DNA of 64,000 nt from Talinum fruticosum (lineage: Eukaryota > Streptophyta > Magnoliopsida > Caryophyllales > Talinaceae), in assembly GCA_021018815.1 (NCBI GenBank), contig JAITYX010000046.1:4963501-5027500 (forward strand), given 5' to 3'. Of the stretch, positions 1 through 11,372 are shown in pieces. Made by a program: the position numbers and the translations under genes. Below the pieces are notes generated by a model. The model saw only the letters and a list, made by a program, of their open reading frames with translations. It was not told the origin of the DNA and did no database searches. How positions within the stretch are numbered: position 1 is the first letter of the stretch; each line of letters begins with the position of its first letter.

Positions 1-1400
1 GGTACATATTGTGGTTGGAGAGTGGGCTTTCTTAGCACACTACTCGTGCTAAAGCTTGGAATTTTATCTGTGTAGCTGGGTTGTCAGCATGTCTCCTTTT
101 GTCTGTTCCTTCTCATGACTGTGTTGTTATGGAATCTTAAGGCCATTTCCTTGGTTTTGGGTTTTAGTGGGTGATTTTGATTTTCTGTTTCTTTTTTTTT
201 TTTGCTTTTCCCTGGCTCTATTTATCTATGATTGCTTACTTGTCTGTTGGAACTTTATTACTAAAGTGCTCCTCTTCTTCCAATGGCATTTGTTATTGTG
301 TTGTCACCGGTATTTTTGGACTTATTTTTTTCTGTTATGGCTAGCCTTCTTGTCGTTTATGGCTCACTGCTGTGCATGGGTGGTTTGATTTTGCTTTATT
401 AGGGTATTACCTTATGACTGTTGGTGTACCGGTTTCTTCGTTTCTCCTTCACTGGAATCCTCGCCACACAATCTGCTGTCATGGTACTGGCTACTATGTA
501 TGGTTTTTCGATGGTATTCTTGGTTATTTTCTTTGTTTGCTTATTAAGGTGAATGTGATCAAACCTTTGGTTTGGTTGCCGAGACCTATTGTTGAAACAA
601 TCACTTGTGGTTTTGATATCTTAATAAAAGCTCCAAGTTTTGCCAACAATTCTGTCTCAGATGCTGATATTTATCAGTATTGTGGCATGTTTCTTTTACA
701 GTAACATACAGATTCTGTTATTATACTGTCCTTCAGATGGCACTTTTCTTTTTTTTGGGTATCTGTTATGCTGATGCTTTCGCTACTAACTGGACCTTAC
801 ACTACCTTTTCCAATCTCCCATGTTGGGGGATATTTACCTGGCGTTTTATCCTACTGACCCTTGTTTCCATCAAGGCCATGTTTTTTCGTCTGTCATCTC
901 CTACATTTGGACTTTGTCCTTGGCACAGGTGGACTTCTGGGTTGGTGGCAATCCCATTGCTGCTTATGTTTACTTGTCAAGGTAACTTCTACTTTATTAG
1001 TCATGTCTCTTGGGTTGTCTATGACGCTCATGCTGTTGTTTCTGTCTTTATTATTAAGGTGAGTGTAATCAAACCTTGAGTTTGGTTATCAAGGTTTATT
1101 GCTGGAACAACCACTTGTGATCTAGTAATAATAGGGATCATCCCTTTGTTGCTTAATATTTTTGTATTTGAATCTGGTACCTTTTCTTACGTGTGACAAT
1201 AGTGAATATTGTTTTCTGTTTCTTTGCCCTTGTTTTGGGACATGCGAAGAGTATTCCTATAGAAGGGTTCTTTGGGAAGTTTTTCTAATATTATTATGAT
1301 GAAAATCATTTCCTGTTATGTCTAAGGTCCGAAAAAGCATTAAACCAAAGAAGAAATTTTGATTTTAAACCAAGAATTAAGACCGAATATCCTATTTTTA
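1..1400. repeat. T-rich DNA with a diverged ~510 bp direct duplication
   Basis: No gene is supported here. A block starting TTATTAAGGTGAATGTGATC near 541 recurs as TTATTAAGGTGAGTGTAATC near 1051, and the matching stretch (AAACC.TTG..TTTGGTT, then TTG(A/C)..ACAA.CACTTGTG) runs about 75 bp in each copy. Sequence between the copies is only weakly alike. The open frames across 167-1079 are phenylalanine/leucine-rich translations of T-runs, with no domain I recognise. This could be old intronic or transposon DNA. Confidence 0.5.
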
Positions 1401-1401
1401 A

Positions 1402-1772
1402 TTGAAACATTTGGCTAATGGAGCTGATATGAAAAAACTCATTTCCACCTTGGGGTATGATTATTTTGATTATGTGCTACCACACAACCATAGTGGAAGA
1501 ATTTGGGTTTCATGGAATGACGTTAACACTATGGCTAATACTCTTATTGAGCATCAACGAACTATATATCTGCATGTTTTCGAAGAACAATATCTCAGAA
1601 GAATGCATTGTTTTGGGAATTTATGGCCCGGCCCAAGCCAGTGCTAAACCTTTATTTTGGGAACATTGCATGAATTAGATAGCTTGACTAATCTTCTATG
1701 GTGTATAATAGGAGATTTTAATGAAATGATATGCTTAAATTATGATCGGAGTCGGACCTCATGAGCTTCCTA
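1402..1772 (+). pseudogene. LINE (L1-type) endonuclease remnant
   Basis: This is a piece of the apurinic-type endonuclease domain that begins ORF2 of plant L1 retrotransposons, which nicks target DNA for target-primed reverse transcription. One frame reads a G-R-I-W-V-S-W-N motif near 1490-1515. A second frame carries I-Y-G-P near 1617. The first frame returns with the hallmark W-C-I-I-G-D-F-N-E at about 1699-1726. At least two frame changes and stop codons break it, and no reverse transcriptase follows. It is a short 5'-truncated or internally deleted relic. The endonuclease assignment rests on the GDFNE motif and its spacing from the WVSWN motif. Confidence 0.72.
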
Positions 1773-1956
1773 TATATTCACTGTAGCGAAATAAGGCCTT
1801 TATAGTTCAAATATTTCAAATTTGTTTTTTTTTTTGGCAAAAAGGAAATGTAATTAGACCTAAGGTGGATATTATATAAGGCAAGTTCACATTTTATTGT
1901 CATCCTTATGAGTGATGGATTCATTGGATTATGACGAGTAGAACTTCACGAGGGAG

Positions 1957-2500
1957 TTACCCGGACCTACATATGTGATGTGGTTGGTTATGACTTTTGT
2001 GCCCGTGGATGTTTGTTGCTCTTTTAGAAGCATGCCGAGCATCTTGTAATATTTTGAAGCCCATGAATGGTAAAAACCTCAAATCTTGGTGGTAAGCATG
2101 TTTAAGGTTTTTTACGTAAGTCTTGTCGGATCTTTTCGAAGGATTGGTCCACCATGTGGGTGGCTTTTTCCCTCTATCGAGTAAGGAAGCCAACGAAACT
2201 TTCGTTTTCTTCTTGTTTGATCATCTCTAAATAACAAAGAGTGACTAGTATATTAGTATTGTTGAAGTATTGGTATAAGAAATTCATGCAAAGATCTTAC
2301 CAATTTATGACCTTGCGTGAGACTACAACATTGTACAATTTCATGACATCTTAATCAAATATCCATGGAAAGACAACATGGTGTGTATCCTTTGGAACAT
2401 TCTTCAAGGTCATTGCTCCATATTTTCCTCATGTGGTAATGAGGTTTTTAGACCGGTGGAATTTGATATCAAGTATGGTGTATTTTGGGGGCAATTTGCC
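1957..2500 (-). pseudogene. Ty3/gypsy gag (Retrotrans_gag) remnant
   Basis: Read on the minus strand, this stretch carries the capsid-domain signature of plant Ty3/gypsy gag. A run with E-N-E-S-F-V-G-F-L-T-R precedes a stop (TAG) exactly where the family has tryptophan in its RWR motif, and R-E-K-A-T-H-M-V-D follows. One frame shift later comes K-T-Y-V-K-N-L, then L-R-F-L-P-F-M-G-F-K-I-L, matching the usual 'M.L..L.P.Y...L...PF.DF..L' layout. It lies just inside the primer-binding site and LTR at 2923-4000, so it is the first gene of that minus-strand element. It is broken by stops and frame shifts. The element is cut off below about 1900. Confidence 0.7.
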
Positions 2501-2922
2501 TTTTGGAATTGAAGTGAATCCTTCGTGGGACAAGTAGTAATCAAAGTTTTATATATATTCAAGCATGTAAATGAAGTTCCAATTTAAACAAAAATGTTCC
2601 ATATTCACAAGGAAATTCTAGGTCGGATAAACATGGTGACTCATCTTACGAAAAGTTCATCTACTATGGGATGCATAGTTACAACTTGAATAATCGGTAA
2701 GGATAAAGAGAGCTTGCTATGAGTGGAAAATTAATTATACCTCAGCGTTAAGTCGAATGGACCTACAAATATAATAATTCGACTTCTCCGAAAAAGGTAC
2801 TCAAGGGTTAAATAAGTTCACAATATTTATAGTCAAAGTTGGCTAACAAAGATGCAAAGATGCCTAATGCAAACAAGACAAAAACTCATAAATTCAACTT
2901 TTGAATCTCACCCTCTTAATAA

Positions 2923-4000
2923 GTATCTCTAGTGCAATCGTCACTATAGGAACCACGATCGACACCATGTTTTGCCACGAATGGCGACTTCATATGAGGT
3001 GTACTTATCAAGGTAGAATAATAACTTTTATTTCTTAAGGGATTGATTGGTGATGTTTTAAGAATCATTTTATGTTCAAAAATAGGTTTTAGAATTCTCA
3101 GGATGCATTTCAAATAGAAAAAATAAAATTAGAAACAGATCGTGACAAAGCTCATCGGGTCGAAAGCCTTAACTTTCGGGAACATGAGTTAGGCCAAAGC
3201 CAGCCCTCCGGAACTATTGACGAGCAACGATCATCCGGACAGGAATGTCGAAACAGTCTCGGTCAAATGGCTTAGACCATCCGTCAACTCTGAATTTTTT
3301 TCTTCAAATTTCTATAGAAAAGTTGAAATGCGGTTTAGGAATTAAAAAGATTAAAAGGGGAATTGTCGGTCGGTTTTGAAAGGAAACTAACAAAAAAAAG
3401 AGTCACTTTCCTAATTTTGAGTTTGCCAAAGGGAAAAGCGAAAGGGGAAAAACTCAAAAATCAATAAAGGTTTTTAAATAGGACTCCATTGGTCAAAATC
3501 AACGATTTGGTGTTTGGGGTGAAGGTACGAAATGAAAAGGGACGTTCTTCATTTCACTCGTCATAAAAACAACTCTATTGATTAAATATGTGAACAAAAA
3601 TCGCATTGAAAAAGACAGACATTCAACATGCAAAAGGTAAAGTAAAAAGGAAATGAAAACATGATGTAAAGAAATAAATAAAGAAAATAAAAGAAATGGA
3701 TAGATAAAAATTACATCGGGCCAGGCGGAAACTAAATCAAATTACATATCAAACTCCACAATAAAAAAGCAAAATAAAACTTAAATAAAACCAAAATGAA
3801 AATGACAGACTTGAGATCGGGTTGGCACGCTAAGGTAGACCCACTTGTTAACCTCGAGTCTAGCTGAGATTTCAGTAGAGTGATAATAGGCCGAATTGAA
3901 GACTCATGTATGAGGGACCTTACTCTTTGTGGAAAAAATCGAAGGCTCGAGTATACCAGTCCCTTCTTCACATATTTTGAATTTAAGACTTTCATCTAAA
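2923..4000 (-). mobile_element. PBS and 5' LTR fragment of a minus-strand Ty3/gypsy element
   Basis: The LTR 3' end is at 2945 (reverse complement ...GGTTCCTATA). It matches the solo LTR ending at 9589 (...GGTTCTTATA) and the LTR ending at 19976 (...GGTTTCGACA). Immediately inside lies a degraded primer site (2923-2944; GTGACGATTGCACT), equivalent to GTGGCAACTCCACT in the better copy at 19954-19975. Shared landmarks with the other two copies include GTGAAGGTACGAAA near 3520 and ACATCGGGC near 3713. The copy fades at about 4000, roughly half of the ~2 kb LTR, so the far end is deleted or replaced. Confidence 0.6.
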
Positions 4001-4449
4001 GTTAGGATTAACTAAGATGCATCCTAAAAATAAATTAACAAAACTAAGTCATAACCTATGACTAACCCATGCTAATCTCAAGAATGATGTTATAAAGAAA
4101 ATATATCATAGTTTTACACTCGGTTCTACTTCAAAAGTGGAAGTTGACTTAGTTATCAAACTCAATCCGATGGACCCGCTCAACCGGACTTAGTCGTTAA
4201 CTTTGCCAAAGTTCTTTCATATTTATCATGTCAATTTTATTATGAAAATCATCATAAAATGACCTTGAATTGAATGTTTTAATAATTCATTACTCATAAT
4301 ATATTACGCTGTAATTTGCATAAGTATACATAATTATAAAATGTCTTAATAACTCATGAGCTCATTAATTTTTAACATATTGCATAAATATATATAAGTT
4401 TTGACATATATGGAAATTGAATATGTTGAATATTAAACTTGATAAATTC

Positions 4450-5506
4450 CAGATTAATAGATTAAGGATAATTGGTCTCAAATGCTTTATTTAGATTAAT
4501 TCCTAATCTAATTATGGACCAAAGTATTTTTGATATTAAGAAACATTCTCTATATTATTTTTACAAGTTATTCTAAAGTTAATTATTTCAAATAAATGCA
4601 AAAATAAAGGCTTCATTGTTACTATTGATGTCCGCCAACGTAAAGCTTAGAATCCTGGAAGTGCTCATAACCGATCGACAAATGCGTTTATTATTGTTTT
4701 GGGTAAAATACTTGTTTCTAAGTCTAACAAGCTCAGTTTACTAGAGTTGTAAAATAGTTTTTGGAATCTATGTCCGAGGTACAATGACTATTTCAAAAGG
4801 TTTAAAAATGAGCCCTCGGACTATCCAGTTACAATGGCTAGTCGACTAAATCTCGAAGCTCCAGTTGTAAGACATTGAAGAATCAATTACTACTTCTCCA
4901 AAGTAGACTATATAAAAAATTTTAGCACAAGATTTCCACACGAAAAAAGATAGACAACTGAACATATCATATACATCTCAAGCATACAACTCCTAATTCT
5001 TACTCTTATATTTTGAGTTGTAATGTTAGTGTGAAATCTTGTAATCAATTGTTTAGTTTTCCAAACATTACTCCTCTTGACTGTGTTATAAGGGAACTTC
5101 AACTTAGTTGTCCCAAGTTGATAAGGGAGCTTCAATTTGAAAGTATTGGGTTAGATAAGGGAACTCGTTACACGGAATATCGTATCAAATTTGTTAGGGA
5201 ACAAATACGGGTAAGTTAAATTCATTGTAATTGTAGATTCAATTAGTGGATTTGACTAATTGCTTGGTTTGAGCACTACCTCAGGTTTTTTTTGCCCTAG
5301 GACGGTTCCTTGTAAATTCTCTTTGTGTCATTTTCTCTATTATGTCTAAGTTAGTCTAGACTCATCCTTGCTCCAAACCGAGCTCAATACTAAACTTTCC
5401 TTAAATTTTTGAGAGCTCAACTCATAAGAACTAAAAATTCACAAAATCTTCCAAACACATATCACCACCCCTTTAGGGTGATTCACCTCTCCATATTAAA
5501 CTTTCA
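4450..5506 (+). mobile_element. 5' LTR (diverged) of Sirevirus A
   Basis: The LTR ends ...ACTTTCA at 5506, followed by the primer site and gag. Family landmarks seen in the other Sirevirus LTRs recur: TATGGACCAAAGTATTTTT near 4513, a TATA-box-like TATATAAA near 4908, GAGTTGTAATG near 5014, and TAGGGTGATTCACC just before the end. I cannot place the 5' edge; by comparison with the 1.4-1.6 kb relatives it would be near 3900-4150, where it abuts the gypsy LTR fragment. It is much more diverged than the other copies, so probably the oldest Sirevirus here. Confidence 0.55.
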
Positions 5507-5521
5507 ATTGCTATCAAGGCC
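5507..5521 (+). other. Primer-binding site of Sirevirus A (degraded)
   Basis: ATTGCTATCAAGGCC follows the LTR end directly. It sits where the other copies have ATTGGTATCGAGCC, complementary to the 3' end of initiator methionine tRNA. The site differs at several bases, in keeping with an old copy. Confidence 0.5.
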
Positions 5522-5576
5522 TAACCTTCTTTCAAGGATCTAACAATCCAAAGGTATAAAGATCTTGGCTCATCAA

Positions 5577-6484
5577 AATGGAGAAGTCAATGAAGGAAGA
5601 TCTTTCACAAGGCCACCCAAGTTCACGAGGCTCCAACTTTGCCCACTGGAAGAAACTAATGTAGTGCTTTGTGCAAGACCAATATGCTGAAGTTTGGGAC
5701 ATCATCACTAATGGTAACTACATACTGATAAAGAAAATTGGCAATGAGGCTATGCCAAAACCGAAGACCGAGTTCACCATCGATGAGAGACAAAAGTACC
5801 GAGAAAAATCACGGAACAATGAACATCTTCATGTGAGCTTTGGACTCATAAGAGTTCAACTGGGTCTCAACTTGCAACTTAGAAAAAGAAGTATGGGACA
5901 CCTTCATGACCATAAACGAAGGTACAAGCTAAGTTAGGGAGACCAAGATTTTCCAATATCTACACAAGTACGAATTATTCAAGATTGAGGCCGATGATAT
6001 CATCACCGAGATGTACATCGAGTTTACTGAGATTGTAAACAATCTTAAATCTCTGGGTAAGAAGATCTTAAATGAAGAAGTGGTTAGAAAGCTTCTCATG
6101 TGCCTACCTAAGAAGAAATGGGGTCCAAAAGTGACAACAATTGAAGAAGTACAAGACCTCGAGCAAACTAAAACTAGATGAGCTTATTGGGAAACTTCGA
6201 CCCATGAGCTGCATCTCCAAGAAGAGGAGATTGAGGTTAGTTCAAAAAGAAATATTTCTTTAAAGGCCTCAAAAAAGTTGGACGGAGTCCAAGAAACTCG
6301 AATCCGAAGAGGACCCAATGGTACTAATTTCCGAGGCTTCAAGAAGATGATAAAGCACAAGAAATTGCAAAAGAAGCCTAGAGTTGAGGTTCTCGGATCG
6401 AGAAAGAAAAGGTCAAGCTCCTTTCTCTCCTACTTTTTCTTCTACTAAAAATTCTGGTTGAATGTGGTAGCAAAGAACATATTA
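5577..6484 (+). pseudogene. Copia/Sirevirus gag, N-terminal part (element A)
   Basis: Gag forms the virus-like particle that packages retroelement RNA. The start codon at 5578 opens a frame reading M-E-K-S-M-K-E-D with a GHP motif and N-F-A-H-W-K-K-L-M, the typical UBN2/Retrotran_gag_2 beginning. A stop interrupts it at about residue 28. It resumes with E-V-W-D-I-I-T-N-G-N-Y (5695-5727) and further on with L-P-K-K-K-W-G-P-K-V near 6103-6132, a family hallmark. The zinc-knuckle region near 6460-6484 has lost its first cysteine in frame. The gene is cut at 6489 by element E and resumes at 13220. Several frame shifts make it non-functional. Confidence 0.78.
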
Positions 6485-6489
6485 GGTGA

Positions 6490-9400
6490 TGATGCGTAGC
6501 ACCAAGGGGGCTGGCGCAACTCGAAAGAGTACCAAAGCTCACAAAAAAGGGAGGCAAGCTTGGACACCAATTAGGTGCTAGGTGCGAGCAAATAGGCTAG
6601 AAAATGGGTGAGTTTTGACAAGGTAAAATGAAAATGTCAAACACAAACCCGAACTTGAGGCTTCAGGATAAAAGGCAGCTTGAACATCAGCGGTGAGTTA
6701 CGGCAAGGAGGTTGTCGAGACAAGCTACCGAAGACAAGGTTGTTGGCGGGACAAGGCTGATGGCGCGGCCACGTGGCTGGCGACCGACAAACTCTTACAT
6801 GTGACAAGCGTGCAGCGTGTAGCGTTAGGTGTATGACAACAAGCATTGGACGGACACTAGCGGGGAGCACTAGGCATGTGTTAGCGATGGGCAAGCAAGA
6901 GGCATGTGGTGGGCGTTTAGTGAAAGGATGGTAGCAAAGAGTAGTGAGCGGGTAAGCACTAGCGAGCGACAAGCTACGAGAAAGATAATGGATAGTGCTA
7001 GCGTTAGCTAAGTACTAGCCCTAGACACACAAAGCGACGCAAAGGAAAATATACTAACGGAAAACTCAAGACCCCTAAACTAATGACGAAAATTAAAAAG
7101 GATAGTAAAATCCGACCAAGGCAAGGAACTCTGTATGGATAGATTTTTGGGCTTCTCAAAACACTCATCAAAGGATAAGAAACACCAGCTAAGAAAAGGA
7201 TTTTTCTTTGAACACCACTTTAAATTAGTCAAAGATAGAGTTAAGCAAGGTTGGACTAAGTTCACCAAGGATGATAAACACGACCTTAGAAATCTTAGGG
7301 CTCTTTAAGTAATCTCTAAGGATGAGAAACACCACCTAAGAGACTAACTTAAGACTCATCTAGAGAACCACTTCAACCGAGCCAAGATTGAAGATGAACA
7401 AGACAAGTATTAAGGGGGTTTGATGTGGGAGACTTATCTCAACCACTCAAGTTCATTCAATGAACCAATCTATATTTTCATAACATAATCTGCCTTGTAC
7501 AAATGAGGGAGGAGGCTTTATATAGCCAAGCTCCGAAGATGCCTAATATAGCTTTAAATAAATTACAATGAAACTTAAAAATAAGCTAAGTAAAATCTCA
7601 AACTAAGAATAAGTAAAACACATTAAATTGAAATATTACTATAGACACCTAAAAAGTATCATCCCTTTTCTATTTATTTTATTTGTTGGCCTGGTGATGA
7701 AATCCCAGTTCGTTTGCGAACTCGGATCACGGTCGAAGTTTGATTGGCGTGATAGAAGCCGATAAACCACAAAAACCCTATTAGCACCACAAAAATCAAC
7801 GTTATTTGCTTTAGTTCGGTCCACTAACCCATTTCTTTCGGTCGGTATGAGTCCGGGTTAACGCTCAAAGTCAAACTTTGGTCGGCGCGTGCATCAAGCC
7901 TCACTTGCCTCCTAAACGCTGTGTTTCGTCTTCGATGTTTAACTCGGACAAAGCTTAATTTATCCGTACGAAGTCGCATTGGCCGATGCCGTGCTTCATG
8001 GGAAATTTCACCAAACCGCTGCATTTTACTCTAAGTTTCCAGTTGAGACATGGAGCTTAATTGCACAAAACAACACCGTATTATACCGGCGCCGTGCTTC
8101 GGGCATTTTTTCGCCAAAGCGCTGCATTTTGCTCTAGAGACCAATTGCAACACGGAAGGGTGGTTTGACCAAACAGTGTCATTGAGAGGCCGGTGCCGCG
8201 CAGCTCGGCCCTTTCCAAGGGATTTTTAGTTCAGTGGGATTTTGTTCGATTTTCCTCGGATTCCCGCCATAGACGGGGCTTGATTTAGTCTGCAGTGGAT
8301 GGATGTTAGCTCTTTCTTAGGTCATTTTTATGACCTAATTTGCCTATATAAATATAGGGCCTAACTCCTTATTCTAACAATGGCCATTTCCTATACCATA
8401 CACTATTGAAATTTTGTTAAGAGCTATTGAATGCAGCATCGGTATTCTAATCTCTTGGCTTTTTTTAGCTAACCATTACTCCATCATGCACCTCATCATT
8501 CTCCTACACTAATCTACCTCCACAAACTTTACAAAAAGTCTCTTTTGATCTTGCTCATCCACCGTTACGCTTTAAGTTTCAGTTCTTGAACCCAGTCAGC
8601 GAGTGGGACAACTTGAGAGCACTTAACTCATTTGCAATCCTTTACGGTTTTATTTATTTAGTTATTTTACCGCTTTTCGTATTGTGGAGCAAAATGTAAT
8701 CGCTTTTAATTCGTCCACGACCTGTGTAATCTTTTTATTCCTCGTCTATTTTTTCGCTTTTCTTTATTTGCTTTCTTTTACTACTTTCCTACCTATTATT
8801 TATCGCTTTCCTAGCATGCCTTGGTTAATTTAATTTCTTGTATTCATATATTGTATGCTTGACTATTTAAACACATGTTTTTGACTCACAACTTGAATTA
8901 GTAAAGGCCGTACGTTGATGGGCGGAATGGAGGACTTATCCCTACATTTTGTACCTTCACCCCGAACACTAGATTCTCAATTCTAGATTGATGGAGTCAT
9001 TTTTGTTAGACCTCTTTCAAGCTTAGTTTTTTATACTAAGATTTGAAGAGTATTCTTTTTATTTTTGTTAGTTTTTATTCCTAAAGCCGACTGGCGATTC
9101 CCCTTTTCCTATTTTATTTATCTCTAATCACATCTCAGTATTTCTAATTTAAACTGGGCAAAATTGGTTTATTTTGTGATAGCCAAGACCACGGACCGAC
9201 ACTGGTCGGCGTTGGCATCGGCTAGTGGTTGGGATTGGCTTTGGTCCTAGTCGGTGTCATCCACTATTTTGGCCTAAAAACCTCGCAGAAGAGTGTAAAT
9301 TGTGTTTTTTATTTTCTTAAATTATGAAATAACATCCCGAGACCTTCTAAATATTAATTTATAAAAATAAACAATTAATAAAAATCACCAATCACCACTT

Positions 9401-10272
9401 TGCTTAAACTGTTTTAAATTAAATTACATCGGAAATCTCAATAAGAGACACACCGCCACTTTCTAAATCCACTTTCAAAAATCATCTTTAAAAAAGAATC
9501 TTCAAAAATCAAAGAGACCTAACATTCATGCGAAAACTTGGTCCCAATCTGGTTCCCTCTACAAGGGGCGGGCGGCCGTGGTTCTTATAATTACACACTC
9601 GAATAATTTCCTAAATTAATAAAGGAGTAAGAAATAACTAAAATTTGCGAGAAAAGAAAAAGTGGTTTCTTGGCCATTCAATAATATGCAAGCGGCCACC
9701 CTCAATTATAGGTCTCTCTTATAGGGAATCCACTTGGGGAAGGAAAAGACTTCCCCATGCAGCAGAGTAGCTGTCCAGTCATTGTAGTGCTAGGAGAAGA
9801 GCAAAATTCATTGGCAATTTCAAACTAGAATAGCCATGATTTTCTCGGTCTTGAGCTGCTATTTCACCAAGTCTAAAAACTCTAAATTGGTGTTGCAGGG
9901 CACGGGGGATTAGTTTAAGATGTTAAATAACTTTAAAAAAAAATTACAAAATGAATGAGCTTAGTGGCCTAAACAACTAGATTAAGCAAACAGGACGAGA
10001 GATGAATTTGCGCTAGGTGTGCTTTTGACCCGATCGAGTAAAAACTAAGCTTCATTTTAAAAAATAAATTACATAACATAAAATTAGACTCTTGAAGGAG
10101 TCTAAAAGAATTTGTATCATCTAAACACTTCTCCGGGATCATGGGATTTAAGGGGCTTAAAGTTGGCTATATGCACTGATTGAATTCATGAGTTGCTTGA
10201 GCATTAGTTGAATTTTTGTGTTGAGGTAGCTACGGATAGTGCTCACTTGATGTACCTGCAAGGGATACATCA
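6490..10272 (-). mobile_element. 3' LTR of element E, interrupted by a solo gypsy LTR
   Basis: It pairs with 11373-13219. The first part (6490-7639) aligns with 11373 to about 12530, sharing GACACCAATTAGGTGCTAGG and GGGTGAGTTTTGACAAG. The second part (9590-10272) aligns with about 12530-13219, sharing AAGAAAAAGTG.TTTCTTGGC and a common ending. The join is split by a 1.95 kb insertion flanked by ATTAC. Hand comparison shows many substitutions, so the insertion of E is not recent. Confidence 0.8.
7640..9589 (+). mobile_element. Solo LTR of the Ty3/gypsy family (TSD ATTAC)
   Basis: This 1950 bp block starts TATAGACACC and ends GGTTCTTATA, flanked by ATTAC at 7635-7639 and 9590-9594. Its first ~150 bp match the reverse complement of 21840-21992 (ACACCTAAAA, TTTTGTTGGCC, GATGATGAAATC, GGATCACGG, AAACCACAAA). 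The canonical TG...CA ends have become TA...TA, consistent with deamination of methylated cytosines. No internal region or second LTR is present, so it is a recombination-derived solo LTR. Short open frames at 7639-8024 (minus) are not convincing genes. Confidence 0.8.
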
Positions 10273-10286
10273 AACTCCCCTTCTTC
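10273..10286 (-). promoter_or_regulatory. Polypurine tract of element E
   Basis: The reverse complement reads GAAGAAGGGGAGTT directly before the 3' LTR start TGATGTATCCC. A purine run in this place primes plus-strand DNA synthesis in LTR elements, and it fixes the minus orientation together with the primer site at 11357-11369. Confidence 0.75.
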
Positions 10287-10289
10287 AAA

Positions 10290-11350
10290 ATAATTTTTCC
10301 TCAAATTTGGCCCTTCTTGAAGACTGATTTTGGGACAAAGAGACCAAGGTATCCTAGCTTATTAAGGTCTAAGAGCTCATCATCCCCATAGTACAAAAAA
10401 AATAGGAGGTTGATCAAACTTGATTGGACTTTATTCTACAAATTTTTTTTAAAAACCTCAAATAGGTGGAGTCCTTCAATCTCCTTAAAATATTTTTCAA
10501 AATAAATTTTCTCTCCTCATCTTTCTCCTCTTCACGTGTTACATCAAGCTTGGCCAAGGTCTTGCCCAATCTGATAGTACAATCCAAGGCTATATGACCC
10601 GTAACTTGACATCTGTAACACCTTCTATTGGCATTAGGATGGAGGTTAGGTTTTTTATTTTTTTATTTTTGTAGAGCTTGGACCTTTTGCGGTGGAGTAA
10701 AGGTGGGAGTGGCCGATTTGGGACAAGAGCTGTCCTCCAGGAGAAAAATGGGAAGGGGAGGGGTGCATGGGGTTCCTGTTAAGGCTGCGAAGTAGATGGG
10801 ACAAAGGAACAATGACCCTTAGGATGAGAGCCATATTTCTTTGAGGTGATGAAAAGGTATTTCTATAGGTAAGGAATTGGGGAAAAATTAATGGATTACC
10901 TTTAACTTCAACAAAGGTATCGACTTTTTCTTTCCTTTCTTCCTTCTTATCAACTCATAGTTGTTCCACCACTCAAGTGCTTGTGCTTGCCTTCTTAACT
11001 TGGAGACTACCACCTTATGCATCTCCTTCTCTTGAAGGGTGTAACAAGAAAATGCTCGTTCCACCCAAAAATATAGCCTGTGAACTCTCCTTTGTGACCT
11101 TAAAATTTTGGGATCTCAAGGCTAGCTTTGTTCATGTTCAACCAAGCTTCTTCTTTCTTCAATTCTTCAAGAGAAGACATGGAGGTTGGACTTCCAAAAA
11201 GGATCTCTTTTTTTATGGTTTTTTTGTGGGTTGTGTTTGACCTCAAAAGGTTCTTTTGTAGCAAGAAAATATGTTTGGGCTTTTGGGATTTTCGTGTTAG
11301 ACAAAGATGGGGCAAGCATAGAAGACAACTCATCATGATAGTCACACAAC
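10290..11350 (-). pseudogene. Gag-like gene of element E with CCHC zinc knuckle
   Basis: The minus strand encodes a gag-type protein in pieces. An opening segment near 11350-11170 is rich in Lys/Asn/Pro and includes K-A-Q-T-Y-F-L-A. A Lys/Glu-rich helix lies near 11130-11165 (E-E-L-K-K-E-E-A-W-L-N-M). A CCHC zinc knuckle, C-Y-R-C-Q-V-T-G-H-I-A-L-D-C, is read from 10620 down to 10579 and has the exact CX2CX4HX4C spacing used to bind RNA in retroelement nucleocapsids. The far end (F-E-E-K-L-F near 10295) abuts the polypurine tract. The frame is broken in several places. No polymerase domain is visible in the ~1.1 kb between the LTRs. Confidence 0.68.
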
Positions 11351-11356
11351 TAGGTT

Positions 11357-11369
11357 GTGCTCGATACCA
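11357..11369 (-). other. Primer-binding site of element E (initiator Met tRNA type)
   Basis: The reverse complement is TGGTATCGAGCAC, three bases inside the LTR end at 11373. The canonical complement of plant initiator Met tRNA is TGGTATCAGAGC; here CAGAG reads CGAG, the same variant found in elements B and D. Confidence 0.75.
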
Positions 11370-11372
11370 ATT

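Noticed and set aside
167..1079. Overlapping hydrophobic open frames as membrane protein genes
   Set aside because: The Phe/Leu content comes from T-runs. No start context, no domain, and frames overlap without one being preferred.
6637..6972. Open frame of 111 codons in element E's LTR
   Set aside because: The paired LTR has related but frame-shifted versions at 11420-11826, so no coding constraint is evident.
11357..11369. tRNA gene fragments suggested by Met tRNA-like sequences at LTR borders
   Set aside because: Only 12-13 bp match and they sit directly inside LTR ends, so they are primer-binding sites. No tRNA cloverleaf surrounds them.
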